From assembly GCA_902494935.1 (NCBI GenBank), contig CABUVH010000002.1, forward strand, positions 1-54,273: 54,273 nucleotides of DNA. The letters run 5' to 3'. Positions 33,142 to 40,512 of the stretch are shown here, one piece after another. A program made the translations under genes and the position numbers. The first letter of the stretch is position 1. Each line of letters begins with the position of its first letter. Source of the stretch: an uncultured Collinsella sp. Lineage in GTDB: Bacteria > Actinomycetota > Coriobacteriia > Coriobacteriales > Coriobacteriaceae. The notes under the pieces are model-generated. The model worked only from the letters and a program-made list of their open reading frames with translations, made no database searches and was not told the origin of the DNA.

Positions 33142-34929
33142 ATGAAGACAACCAAGAACATCGCCCGCCTGGCAGTAACCGCCGGCCTAACCGCAGCCCT
33201 GAGCTTCGGCGGAGTCATGGCGCCAGTGACCATGGCGTTTGCGGCTGGGGGTGGCTCGACCGTAACGTTCAATGATCCTGATTATGCAGCGTCCACGACC
33301 TATAAGGGCATCCAGATCTTCAAGGCGAATGTGACTACAACTAATGGAGCCACGACGGTGAGCGGTATCGATTGGGCCAGCCCTGAGATTAAGATGGCCG
33401 TGGTGGCAGCTATTCAGGTGAAGGACCCCTCCTACTTTAGTGATATCGCGCAGGATGCCGCCGAATGGCTGAACACCAACGCCGGGGTTACCGTGGCTGA
33501 CTCGAAGGTGGAGAGTAACAACGTCCTCAGCTCGATCGCCGCCAACCTGGAGGGCAAGTCCGGCTGGAAGAAGACGACCACGGGCGACGCGACCCTTTCT
33601 GGACTTGAGGCTGGCTACTGGCTCTTCCTCACCGATACCGCCGGTAAGCCTGACGGCAAGTCGACTGATGCGTTCACCTCTCCTGTGTACGCCGTGATTG
33701 ATGGCACCAGCCCCACGACCGTTAAGCCCAAGAAGAGCGTCCCCACGGTTGAGAAGAAGATTCTCGATGATAACAATGCGAATAATGAGCTCACGGCCGT
33801 GCCTGAGAAGGGCTGGAAGGACGTCGCCGACTCCCAGATCGGCCAGGAGGTCAACTATAAGCTCACCGGCACCATCGCCAGCAACTATGCCACCTTCGGC
33901 ACCTATGCCTACAAGTTCACGGACGTGCTTTCCGGCGGCCTCGACTATGTCAACGGTTCGGTTGAGGTGTACGCGCTGAACAATGGCGTCTATACCAAGA
34001 TCGACACGGACCACTACTCGGTGGATTATGCCGGCACCGGCAAAACACTGACGGTGGAGTTCAAGGCCGGCAACGGCGATAAGGGCCTCAAGGACGTCGA
34101 GGGCGTGACCGCAGACACCCAGATCGTCGTCTTCTACAAGGCCAAGCTCAACAGTAATGCCGTGACTGGTAACTCCGCTGATGGCAGCGAGGGCGGCAAC
34201 CCCAACACCGTTACGCTCACGTACTCTAACAACCCGTATGCCGACGGCACGGGCGAGACGATCAAGGACACCGTCGCCGACTTCACGTTTAGGCTCAACC
34301 TCAACAAGGTCGACCAGGGCACCGAGCAGGGCCTTCAGGGTGCCGTCTTCACCATCCAGTCCGCCGACGCGAACACCCAGGGACAGTACGTCGCCTCGAA
34401 GCCGGACGCCGCCAAGGGCGTCGTCGCGGGCCAGCTCGTGACCGTTACCGACGCTAGCAACCTCCCCGAATACGTGAAGTTCAAGTCCGGCAATGAAGGC
34501 AAGATAGCCGTCTCCGGCCTCGACGCCGGCTCCTACAAGGTGACCGAGGTCCAGACCCCCGACGATACCAAGTACACCAAAGCCAGCCCCTTCACCTTCA
34601 CCATCACCCCGAACTATGACGATTCGACGATGAAGGTGTCGGAGCTTAAGGCGGAAGTCTCCAAGGACGACAAGAATCGCACCGACATCGCCTTCGGCAA
34701 GCTTGATGACACTGCCGGCGACAACAGGCTGACCGGCATGGATAACACCGGCACCAACGCTGCCGCTGGCGAAGTCACCATCAACGTTGGCAACACCAAG
34801 TCCATCGGCCTCCCGCTCACCGGCCTCAACGGCGTGACCTTCACTTGGATTGCTGGTGGCGCGGTGCTGTGTATCGGCGTGGTGCATCTCATCCGTAGCC
34901 GTAAGCGCGACGACGGCTCTGAGGAGTAA
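33142..34929 (+). CDS. Major pilin, LPxTG-anchored isopeptide-forming backbone
   Basis: The 595-residue protein has a signal peptide (MKTTKNIARLAVTAGLTAALSF up to about residue 36), N-terminal fimbrial domain with AAEWLNTNAGV and AGYWLFLTD, a lysine-bearing segment TVKPKKSVPTVEKKILD near 195-210 that fits the pilin-motif position for cross-linking, a D2-type domain (YKFTDVLSGGLDYVNGSVEVY), a Cna-B/SpaA domain near 385-490 (GLQGAVFTIQS, then GLDAGSYKVTEVQTPDD), and LPLTG, a hydrophobic helix and RSRKRDD. These are the traits of a sortase-polymerised shaft pilin. AAGAAAGAGG precedes ATG 33142. A class C sortase is expected nearby but none is in the window. Confidence 0.9.
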   Translation: MKTTKNIARLAVTAGLTAALSFGGVMAPVTMAFAAGGGSTVTFNDPDYAASTTYKGIQIFKANVTTTNGATTVSGIDWASPEIKMAVVAAIQVKDPSYFSDIAQDAAEWLNTNAGVTVADSKVESNNVLSSIAANLEGKSGWKKTTTGDATLSGLEAGYWLFLTDTAGKPDGKSTDAFTSPVYAVIDGTSPTTVKPKKSVPTVEKKILDDNNANNELTAVPEKGWKDVADSQIGQEVNYKLTGTIASNYATFGTYAYKFTDVLSGGLDYVNGSVEVYALNNGVYTKIDTDHYSVDYAGTGKTLTVEFKAGNGDKGLKDVEGVTADTQIVVFYKAKLNSNAVTGNSADGSEGGNPNTVTLTYSNNPYADGTGETIKDTVADFTFRLNLNKVDQGTEQGLQGAVFTIQSADANTQGQYVASKPDAAKGVVAGQLVTVTDASNLPEYVKFKSGNEGKIAVSGLDAGSYKVTEVQTPDDTKYTKASPFTFTITPNYDDSTMKVSELKAEVSKDDKNRTDIAFGKLDDTAGDNRLTGMDNTGTNAAAGEVTINVGNTKSIGLPLTGLNGVTFTWIAGGAVLCIGVVHLIRSRKRDDGSEE

Positions 34930-34960
34930 TCGTTCGTCTCGAATATCAACTAGAGACATG

Positions 34961-35008
34961 AAAAAGCGGGACACCCGGTCGATGCGATCGGGTGCCCCGC
35001 TTTGTTTG
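34961..35008 (+). terminator. Terminator of the pilus operon
   Basis: AAAGCGGG-a-CACCCG pairs with CGGGTG-c-CCCGCTTT and is followed by GTTTG. A run of five A lies on the left side, so it may work in both directions between convergent genes. Confidence 0.8.
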
Positions 35009-35011
35009 TGT

Positions 35012-35046
35012 ACCACCACAAAGGTGCCTGTCCCCTTTGTGGTGGT
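35012..35046. repeat. CCACAAAGG-type palindrome, copy 5 (inverted)
   Basis: ACCACCACAAAGG (35012-35024) and CCTTTGTGGTGGT (35034-35046) are perfectly complementary around TGCCTGTCC. The core is the reverse complement of copies 1 to 4. It is 6 bp from the stop of the minus-strand gene. Confidence 0.8.
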
Positions 35047-35052
35047 TGGCGG

Positions 35053-36198
35053 TTAGGCGGAGGGAAGGCCCGGGGTGTTGGCAGCCTGCTGCGGCTTGAG
35101 GCGGGCGTTTCGCCAGATGATCTGGATAACGTAGCCGAGCATAAAGACAAAGGCCACGCCGCTGATGAAGTCACCTACGAGGGGAAGCCCCGTGAGGGCG
35201 CCTGCGATTATGCCGCCCACGGCTGCCATGGCGTAGCGGTTCTGGTTGTGTCCGACCATGCGGACGATCGCGCACCCCGCAAAGGCACTCGACACCAACG
35301 CGATGCCGATAACGCCGCACAAGAGGGCTCCGGCAAGCGACAGACCAGCGATAGAGATAATCAGCAGTAGGACGGCGGGGACGATAACAATCGTACCCAG
35401 AAGACCGCTCACCCACAGGGGCGTGGGGTGCTGGTGGAGCATGCCGGCGGCGCTGGCAGTCGCGCGCGGAAAGACGAGCTCGAGCAGCAGAGCGACAAAG
35501 CAGGTCGAGAGTGCCGCGGCGACGATACCGCCGATGACATCGTTAACGGTGGAAGTATCCTCGTTCTCGGTGCGGTCGATCTTGAGCGCGCCTACCTCGG
35601 CTCCTGCGGCACGCTCGGGGTCCTCGGAGACGTGCGCGTTCACGGTGCCGGTGATGTGGGCGTTCTTGCCCAGGATGAGCTTGTCGGCCCAAACCTCGAC
35701 ATCGCCCTCGACGGTGCCATCGATGGTCACCGTATCGCCCGCAAGCGCTGCCGACTTGGTAGAGCCGCGCAGGGCAACCGTCTCGCCTATCGCGTAAAAA
35801 CAGTTGGCGGTGCTACCAGCGTTGAGCACGACATGCTGACCGGCTACCGTCACGCTGCCATCGATTGCGGTTTTGGAGATATCGATGGTGCGCGCCGCCA
35901 GGCGAATGGCGCCGCCTACGGTGCAGTCGCGGATCGAGAGAGTATCGCCCGCGGCGATGATATCGCGGTCGATGGACACATCATCCAAGTCGAGGGCCTG
36001 GCCGGCCCAGTACAGGTCACCCTCGACGCCGGTCGGATTGGCGTCATTGTCGGTCGCAAGTACGTTGCCTGCGGTGTCCGTGCCGGCGAACGACGCCGTG
36101 GGAAGCACGGTGAGCGCGAGCGCGATGAGCACAAACAGGATGGTGATGCGGCCCCACGCTTTACGGCGCTGGGTCGACGGGAATTGATTGCAGGGCAT
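35053..36198 (-). CDS. Exported bactofilin-like polymer-forming membrane protein
   Basis: The 381-residue protein has a signal peptide (about 10-38, ITILFVLIALALTVLPTASFA), then about 150 residues of short beta-repeats like those of bactofilin/polymer-forming domains (SIRDCTVGGAIRLAARTIDISKTAIDGSVTVAG, GDTVTIDGTVEGDVEVWAD). About four membrane segments in the C-terminal half follow (about 225-360). A solenoid outside the membrane joined to a small membrane domain suggests an envelope scaffold. GAAGGATTC precedes ATG 36198. A perfect 8-bp dyad lies at 36211-36235 before it. Function is not established. Confidence 0.7.
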   Translation of the reverse strand: MPCNQFPSTQRRKAWGRITILFVLIALALTVLPTASFAGTDTAGNVLATDNDANPTGVEGDLYWAGQALDLDDVSIDRDIIAAGDTLSIRDCTVGGAIRLAARTIDISKTAIDGSVTVAGQHVVLNAGSTANCFYAIGETVALRGSTKSAALAGDTVTIDGTVEGDVEVWADKLILGKNAHITGTVNAHVSEDPERAAGAEVGALKIDRTENEDTSTVNDVIGGIVAAALSTCFVALLLELVFPRATASAAGMLHQHPTPLWVSGLLGTIVIVPAVLLLIISIAGLSLAGALLCGVIGIALVSSAFAGCAIVRMVGHNQNRYAMAAVGGIIAGALTGLPLVGDFISGVAFVFMLGYVIQIIWRNARLKPQQAANTPGLPSA

Positions 36199-36210
36199 AG
36201 TGAATCCTTC

Positions 36211-36235
36211 GTTAGATACTCGGCATATATCTAAC
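36211..36235 (-). promoter_or_regulatory. Dyad before the bactofilin-like gene
   Basis: GTTAGATA (36211-36218) and TATCTAAC (36228-36235) form a perfect 8-bp inverted repeat with a 9-bp centre, 13 bp upstream of the start codon. It could be a repressor site or a leader hairpin. Confidence 0.4.
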
Positions 36236-36304
36236 AGGGTACCCAACGTGTGAGCGCTCTAAAAGAACCTCTCGGTTTCATTTCGAAGGGTCGTGCCGTG
36301 CTAT

Positions 36305-36994
36305 CTACTTTTTGCGATGTAAAAAGTGCGCGATGTCTTCTTCGGTGGGGCTTTTGATGTCAAAGCGCAGCGAGAGCCAGCGCAGACCCATGGTCACGAT
36401 AACGCATACGACCAGCGCGGCAACATTGCTGACCAAGCCACTCATGACGAGGCTTACATAGCTTGCCGATCCGGCGATGGCCGCGATGGCATAAAAGTTG
36501 GTGCGTTGGAAAATGCCCGGAACCACGCCCATAAAGCCGTCGCGCAGCATGCCGCCGCCCACCGCGGTAAAAAAGCCCATCATGATGCACACCGCCGGCG
36601 CAAAGCCGTAGACCAGCGCCTTGTCTGCGCCGGTGGCGGCATAGATGCCGACCGAGATGATGTCGAGCAATGGGATGAGTTTCTCGGGTTTATCGACGAT
36701 TGCCGGGAAGATGTAGATGATGGCCGCCGTGGCGATGGAGAGCGGCAGCGCCATCGGCTGGTTGAGGATGTAGACGTTGCCGACCTGGAGTGTCATATCG
36801 CGCAAAAGACCGCCGCCCAGACCGCAGACTACCGCGAGTGCGACCGCGCCCACCAGGTCGAGCTTGTGTTCGCGCGCAACCAGCACACCCGAGATCGATG
36901 CAGCGACAACGGCGAACATCTCGAGCCAAAATGGGATAGCGACCATGGCATCCGAGGCATGTGAGGTAACGGTTATGGCGGCGACGACGGGCAA
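36305..36994 (-). CDS. TRIC/UPF0126-family membrane protein
   Basis: The 229-residue protein has about seven membrane segments and two repeats of the UPF0126 motif (EHKLDLVGAVALAVVCGLGGGLLRD and FTAVGGGMLRDGF). Members form trimeric cation channels related to the TRIC proteins of animals, and YicG-type bacterial members may conduct K+ or amino acids. The start is uncertain: TTG 36994 has AAAGGA seven bases upstream, whereas the first internal ATG at 36946 has none, and an ATG at 37111 would add an unlikely 39 residues. The C-terminus is basic (HFLHRKK). Confidence 0.82.
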   Translation of the reverse strand: MPVVAAITVTSHASDAMVAIPFWLEMFAVVAASISGVLVAREHKLDLVGAVALAVVCGLGGGLLRDMTLQVGNVYILNQPMALPLSIATAAIIYIFPAIVDKPEKLIPLLDIISVGIYAATGADKALVYGFAPAVCIMMGFFTAVGGGMLRDGFMGVVPGIFQRTNFYAIAAIAGSASYVSLVMSGLVSNVAALVVCVIVTMGLRWLSLRFDIKSPTEEDIAHFLHRKK

Positions 36995-37115
36995 GATGGG
37001 GTCCTTTGAGTTACGGGATTGGACAATGCCCGTACATAGTACATGTTCGGCGACGACTGCGACCCTATTGCTCGGCAAACGGTCGGGACTGGGTACGGTC
37101 ATAGGTTTCAAGTAC

Positions 37116-37168
37116 GTACATCAGCCTCCAAAGATGTCGAAAAATGTCGTTTTTGGAGGGTGATGTAC
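37116..37168. repeat. 53-bp hairpin family B, copy B1
   Basis: GTACATCA-CCTCCAAA on the left pairs with TTTGGAGG-TGATGTAC on the right with one mismatch. It lies 33 bp beyond the stop of the second nuclease-like gene. Confidence 0.9.
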
Positions 37169-37201
37169 ATGTTGGGGAGCGCGGAGCGAGCGGGTCCGTC
37201 G

Positions 37202-38209
37202 TTACTCAGAAGGCGACTCTTCGGCTTGATCGCTCTTCCAGTTGCGGATAAGTACCTTGCGCAGTTCGTTTTGCTTTCGCTGATACTCGGCATCTATGCA
37301 ACGAGGCATGCCGAGCGCTTCGCGGATATTGTTCATGGCACGGTGAAAAGCGAGTTGGCTGGCAAATTGCGTTGAGGTGAGCGTGATGATGCGATAGCCC
37401 ATTTGGGCGAGCACGGCCTCCCGCTCCGCATCTGCTCCCTTGCGTTCGACCTCGTCGTGAAAGCCGCCCTTATATTCGATGCCGAGCTCTCTACGCTTAT
37501 AGGTAATGAGAGCATCGATTTTGAGCGTTCGAGCTTTGGTGCAATGCCAAAGTCGTTTAGGGATTTCGAGTGGCTTGTTGAGTTCGATACCTCGGATGCC
37601 AACGCCGCCTTCGCTTGTCGGGAGTGAAAGGGCGATAGCGGATGCGGTCTCCATGGGTGAGGCTGAGTGGTCGTAGATATGCCTGAGCGCGAGTCTGGCG
37701 CGTGTGGCACCGGGTTTGCCGGGGTGACGATCGAGCAGTTCGACAATTTCGTCCTTGGAAGTGGTGGCTGGCTGCTCGGTATAAAGGTCATCGGGGTTGA
37801 ACCCCATGCGATAATCACCGCAAACTTCGTAGCCGTATTCGAGGTATTCGATTCTGTCCATCCACTCGGCAGCGAATACGAAGGTAAGGGCTTCGTCGGT
37901 GATAAAAATGCCGGGGGTCAACTCGTCAATATAGTCGTAGGGTAGATTTCGGCCAAGAACGTGGCAAGCGACACCGCTGGTGCGAATTCGCTCGAAAGCA
38001 AATACTACGGAGATGTCGATAGTCTTGAGCATGGTGGACGGAATGCCGCAGTCGGTAAGTGCCTGCCGAATGCGCGCGATGCGTTGCTGGGTAGAGAGGC
38101 CCCGCACACCTATCTGGTAGTCGCGTTGTGCGACGGCTTGAACCAGGTTCCGCGGTGCATGATGGACGAGCCACGCCGTTTTATGCGAAATGAGAACAGG
38201 AGTATCCAT
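37202..38209 (-). CDS. DUF559/Vsr-like putative nuclease of a hairpin-framed cassette (paralogue B)
   Basis: This 335-residue protein is homologous to the one at 21236-22273: shared blocks are SHKTAWL, DxxVxFxFER, CHV.G, DEA..FV, LEYGYE.C, SPMETA, IELN, AD.ER..VL...G, LT.TQFA.QL.FHRAMN and QN.LR. The C-terminal PD-(D/E)xK-like core is better preserved here: D232, then E245-Y-K247 in GIEYKG, then DAEREAVLAQMGYRIITLTSTQF. ATG 38209 has GAGAGG about seven bases upstream; an in-frame ATG at 38239 is less likely. Copies of a hairpin, different from the one around paralogue A, flank it 111 bp upstream and 33 bp downstream. Nuclease activity is inference. Confidence 0.72.
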   Translation of the reverse strand: MDTPVLISHKTAWLVHHAPRNLVQAVAQRDYQIGVRGLSTQQRIARIRQALTDCGIPSTMLKTIDISVVFAFERIRTSGVACHVLGRNLPYDYIDELTPGIFITDEALTFVFAAEWMDRIEYLEYGYEVCGDYRMGFNPDDLYTEQPATTSKDEIVELLDRHPGKPGATRARLALRHIYDHSASPMETASAIALSLPTSEGGVGIRGIELNKPLEIPKRLWHCTKARTLKIDALITYKRRELGIEYKGGFHDEVERKGADAEREAVLAQMGYRIITLTSTQFASQLAFHRAMNNIREALGMPRCIDAEYQRKQNELRKVLIRNWKSDQAEESPSE

Positions 38210-38320
38210 TAGGGGCCTCTCGCTTCGAGCTGACACCAAACTCTTATGTCCGTTGAGGTGGGGAAATATACCGGATACGAGTAAATCGACTCATGTTCGG
38301 TGCGCGTCATATGCAAACGT

Positions 38321-38373
38321 GTACATCACACTCCAAAAACGACATTTTTCGACATCTTTGGAGGGTGATGTAC
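38321..38373. repeat. 53-bp hairpin family B, copy B2
   Basis: It is the reverse complement of B1 with two differences, so the two copies form an inverted pair around the gene. Arms: GTACATCA..CTCCAAA and TTTGGAG..TGATGTAC. Confidence 0.9.
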
Positions 38374-38440
38374 ATGTTCGGGGGTCTGGGTTGATGCTGA
38401 ACGCGATGGGGGCGTGGCTGAATAGGAGGGATGTCTAAAC

Positions 38441-38517
38441 TTTGAGCAGAGCTCAAAATTTATCCGGTCGGCTTACGCCGACCGCGCTGCGCTAAAAACG
38501 CGCCGTTGGCGCGTTTT
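38441..38517 (+). repeat. Three perfect hairpins in a row
   Basis: TTTGAGC-AGA-GCTCAAA (38441-38457), GGTCGGC-TTAC-GCCGACC (38466-38483) and AAAACGCGCC-GTT-GGCGCGTTTT (38495-38517). The last is terminator-like. No gene is evident upstream of them. Confidence 0.6.
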
Positions 38518-38538
38518 CTTTACGCTCCGCGCCCTGGC

Positions 38539-38563
38539 GGGTTCGAATCCCTCCTCCTCCGCC
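38539..38563 (+). pseudogene. Inverted fragment of a tRNA-Ser 3' end
   Basis: These 25 bases equal the T-arm and acceptor 3' strand of the tRNA-Ser at 38628-38718 but lie on the other strand. No matching 5' half, and A of the CCA is G. A truncated tRNA or an old attachment-site remnant are both possible. Confidence 0.5.
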
Positions 38564-38588
38564 GTATTTGCTTGTTAGGGACTCAAAA

Positions 38589-38613
38589 CAAAAAAGCCCC
38601 CAATACTGGGAGC
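38589..38613 (-). terminator. Terminator of the tRNA-Ser pair
   Basis: On the minus strand AGC-CCCA pairs with TGGG-GCT and six T follow. Confidence 0.7.
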
Positions 38614-38627
38614 TTCCTCAATCTAAA

Positions 38628-38718
38628 TGGCGGAGGAGGAGGGATTCGAACCCTCGTGACCTTATACAGGCCAAACGGTTTTCGAGACCGCCGCATTCAA
38701 CCACTCTGCCACCCCTCC
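38628..38718 (-). tRNA. tRNA-Ser, anticodon CGA
   Basis: On the minus strand, acceptor GGAGGGG pairs with CTCCTCC, discriminator G, and CCA is encoded (38628-38630). The anticodon loop CTCGAAA places CGA at 38682-38684. A long variable arm and the T-arm GAGGG-TTCGAAT-CCCTC are present, as expected of a class II tRNA. Confidence 0.95.
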
Positions 38719-38766
38719 GCGTGGGGTAAAAACAAAGCAGGCACTAAGGCCTGCTTTGGAATTAAC

Positions 38767-38857
38767 TGGCGGAGAGTCAGGGATTTGAACCCTGGAGACG
38801 CTTTTGACGCCTACACGATTTCCAATCGTGCTCCTTCGGCCACTCGGACAACTCTCC
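38767..38857 (-). tRNA. tRNA-Ser, anticodon GGA
   Basis: On the minus strand, acceptor GGAGAGT pairs with ACTCTCC, discriminator G, and CCA is encoded (38767-38769). Anticodon loop TTGGAAA places GGA at 38821-38823. Long variable arm present. It is the first of two serine tRNAs transcribed together, 48 bp before the CGA gene. Confidence 0.95.
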
Positions 38858-38873
38858 GTTAAATGCGAAAGTC

Positions 38874-38901
38874 AGTATACACGAGGAATCGAAAAGTGCA
38901 A
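38874..38901 (-). promoter_or_regulatory. Promoter of the tRNA-Ser pair
   Basis: On the minus strand TTGCAC (38901-38896) and TATACT (38879-38874) are 16 bp apart, 17 bp before the tRNA-Ser(GGA) 5' end. Confidence 0.7.
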
Positions 38902-39263
38902 ACAGAAAACTTGGCATTTTTTAAAGCGCTCGCTCCGCGCCCGTATCCGGCATGTGCCAGATGAGTACTAAAAAAGCATCCTGACCAGCCAGATCCCGCT
39001 CGATGATCTGTTCAAAATAGGTATTCATGAATGACGTGGCAGCGAATTTAAAAATTTTGAGGCAATCGATTGAACCGGTGGTATGCATTTCGTGACCACA
39101 ACCCTGCAATCGGCGACCTGCGGTTTGACTCAGGTTGTCCTCGCCGCAGCGTATCTTGCTATCGAATTCGTCAAGCTCTTGGTCAGCATTTGGTTGGAAT
39201 ACGCATGAAGAGCCGTGTAAGCATGGGTATATGTGGAGGTCATGAGGTTGTAGCTGCATATTC
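38902..39263. other. Gap without a supported gene
   Basis: About 360 bp between the tRNA promoter and the rpsF promoter. Open frames on both strands here lack ribosome sites and recognisable protein features. I see no strong hairpins. Confidence 0.5.
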
Positions 39264-39292
39264 TTGCAGCCTGGGAGGTTGAAAGATATTAT
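39264..39292 (+). promoter_or_regulatory. Promoter of the rpsF operon
   Basis: TTGCAG (39264-39269) and TATTAT (39287-39292) with a 17-bp spacer, 72 bp before rpsF. Confidence 0.7.
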
Positions 39293-39308
39293 TACCAAGT
39301 CTTTTCCT

Positions 39309-39337
39309 GCTTCAGGCGCACCTTCACGACCTGAAGC
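39309..39337 (+). promoter_or_regulatory. Leader hairpin before rpsF
   Basis: GCTTCAGG (39309-39316) pairs perfectly with CCTGAAGC (39330-39337) around a 13-nt loop, CGCACCTTCACGA. S6:S18 autoregulatory leaders precede rpsF in many bacteria; this could be such a site, but I could not confirm its consensus. Confidence 0.4.
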
Positions 39338-39363
39338 CACATTTGCCCAGAGGAGGTGACAAT

Positions 39364-39657
39364 ATGAAGGCTTATGAACTGCTGTTCTTTGTTGACCCGT
39401 CGCTCGACCCCGAGACTCGTCTCGCTGTTATGAAGCGTATCGATACCACGATCGCTGAGGGCGCTGGCAAGGTCGACTCCGTTGACGAGTGGGGCAAGCG
39501 CAAGCTCGCCTACGAGATCAACGACCTCACCGATGGTGACTACACCCTCATCAACTTCCACGCAGATCCTACCCAGATCGCCGAGCTTGATCGCGTCCTG
39601 CGCATCACCGACGCTGTGGTCCGCCACATGATCGTCCGTCGCGACGACCAGGAGTAA
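39364..39657 (+). CDS. rpsF: 30S ribosomal protein S6
   Basis: The 97-residue protein matches S6 (YELLFFVDPSLDPE, VDEWGKRKLAYEINDLTDGDYTLINF, LRITDAVVRHMIVR). It binds S18 and 16S rRNA in the small subunit. GGAGGTGACAAT precedes ATG 39364. It opens the rpsF-ssb-rpsR-rplI operon, common to most bacteria. Confidence 0.97.
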   Translation: MKAYELLFFVDPSLDPETRLAVMKRIDTTIAEGAGKVDSVDEWGKRKLAYEINDLTDGDYTLINFHADPTQIAELDRVLRITDAVVRHMIVRRDDQE

Positions 39658-39705
39658 GACTGTCGTTTTGGACTGGGCTTGTGCCCCAAGAGGAAGTAGT
39701 GAGTT

Positions 39706-40158
39706 ATGAGCATCAATCGAGTGAACATCACCGGTAACCTCACCCGCGATCCCGAGCTGCGCGCCACCGCCGGCGGAACCCAGGTTCTGTCCTTTGGCGT
39801 CGCCGTGAACGATCGTCGCCGCAACGCGCAGACTGGCGAGTGGGAGGACTATCCCAACTTTGTCGACTGCACTATGTTCGGCACCCGCGCCGAGGCCGTG
39901 AGCCGCTTCCTGGCAAAGGGAAACAAGGTCGCGATCGAGGGCAAGCTGCGCTACAGCTCTTGGGAGCGCGACGGCCAGCGCCGGAGCAAGCTTGAGGTCA
40001 TCGTCGATGAGATCGAGTTTATGAGCTCCCGTGGTGGCCAGGGTGGCTACGATCAGGGCGGTTACGCCCCCGCAGCTCCCGCGCCCGCAGCGCGTCCTGC
40101 CGCACCGGTGGCTACGCCGCCCGCGGTCGACGTCTACGATGAGGACATCCCGTTCTAA
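39706..40158 (+). CDS. ssb: Single-stranded DNA-binding protein
   Basis: The 150-residue protein has an N-terminal OB fold (VNITGNLTRDPELRATAGGTQVLSFGVAVNDR, FVDCTMFG, KGNKVAIEGKLRY) of about 110 residues, a Gly/Ala/Pro-rich linker and the acidic tail DEDIPF that docks replication and repair partners. It is translated within the ribosomal protein operon, 48 bp after rpsF, as in Bacillus and many actinobacteria. Confidence 0.97.
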   Translation: MSINRVNITGNLTRDPELRATAGGTQVLSFGVAVNDRRRNAQTGEWEDYPNFVDCTMFGTRAEAVSRFLAKGNKVAIEGKLRYSSWERDGQRRSKLEVIVDEIEFMSSRGGQGGYDQGGYAPAAPAPAARPAAPVATPPAVDVYDEDIPF

Positions 40159-40230
40159 GGGTTGTTCACCTATTTTTGAGTGAGAGGCGGCTTCGGCTCG
40201 CCGAAGTTGCCAAACGAAAGGTATTTTGAC

Positions 40231-40497
40231 ATGGCTAATGATTATTCTGCACGTCAGCCGCGTCGTAAGTACTGCCAGTTCTGCAAGGAGAACACTGAGT
40301 TCATCGACTATAAGGACACTCAGCTTCTCCGTAAGTACATGACCGACCGTGGCAAGATCAAGCCCCGTCGCGTCACTGGCGCTTGCACGCAGCATCAGCA
40401 TGACATCGCCAACGCCATCAAGCGCGCCCGCGAGATGGCTCTCCTGCCGTACACCGTCCCCGTGGTTTCCTCTCGTGGCAACCGCGACCGCGGCTAA
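40231..40497 (+). CDS. rpsR: 30S ribosomal protein S18
   Basis: The 88-residue protein has the S18 core (KYCQFCKENTEFIDYKD, LLRKYMTDRGKIKPRRVTGACTQHQ, RAREMALLPYT). The CxxC at YCQFC marks a zinc-type C+ form. GAAAGG lies before ATG 40231; an in-frame start at 40180 is not needed. It sits 72 bp after ssb. Confidence 0.96.
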   Translation: MANDYSARQPRRKYCQFCKENTEFIDYKDTQLLRKYMTDRGKIKPRRVTGACTQHQHDIANAIKRAREMALLPYTVPVVSSRGNRDRG

Positions 40498-40512
40498 GAA
40501 GGGAGACGCACC

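Noticed and set aside
33142..34929. Fusion of the C9 upstream ORF to the major pilin after a slip
   Set aside because: Tracing the frames with eight and ten C shows stops at 33067 and about 33100, before the pilin start in both cases.
38506..38862. Open frame across the tRNA genes
   Set aside because: It runs antisense through both tRNA-Ser genes and has no coding traits.
38921..39340. 139-codon minus-strand frame before rpsF
   Set aside because: No ribosome site, no family resemblance, and it overlaps the rpsF promoter and leader hairpin.
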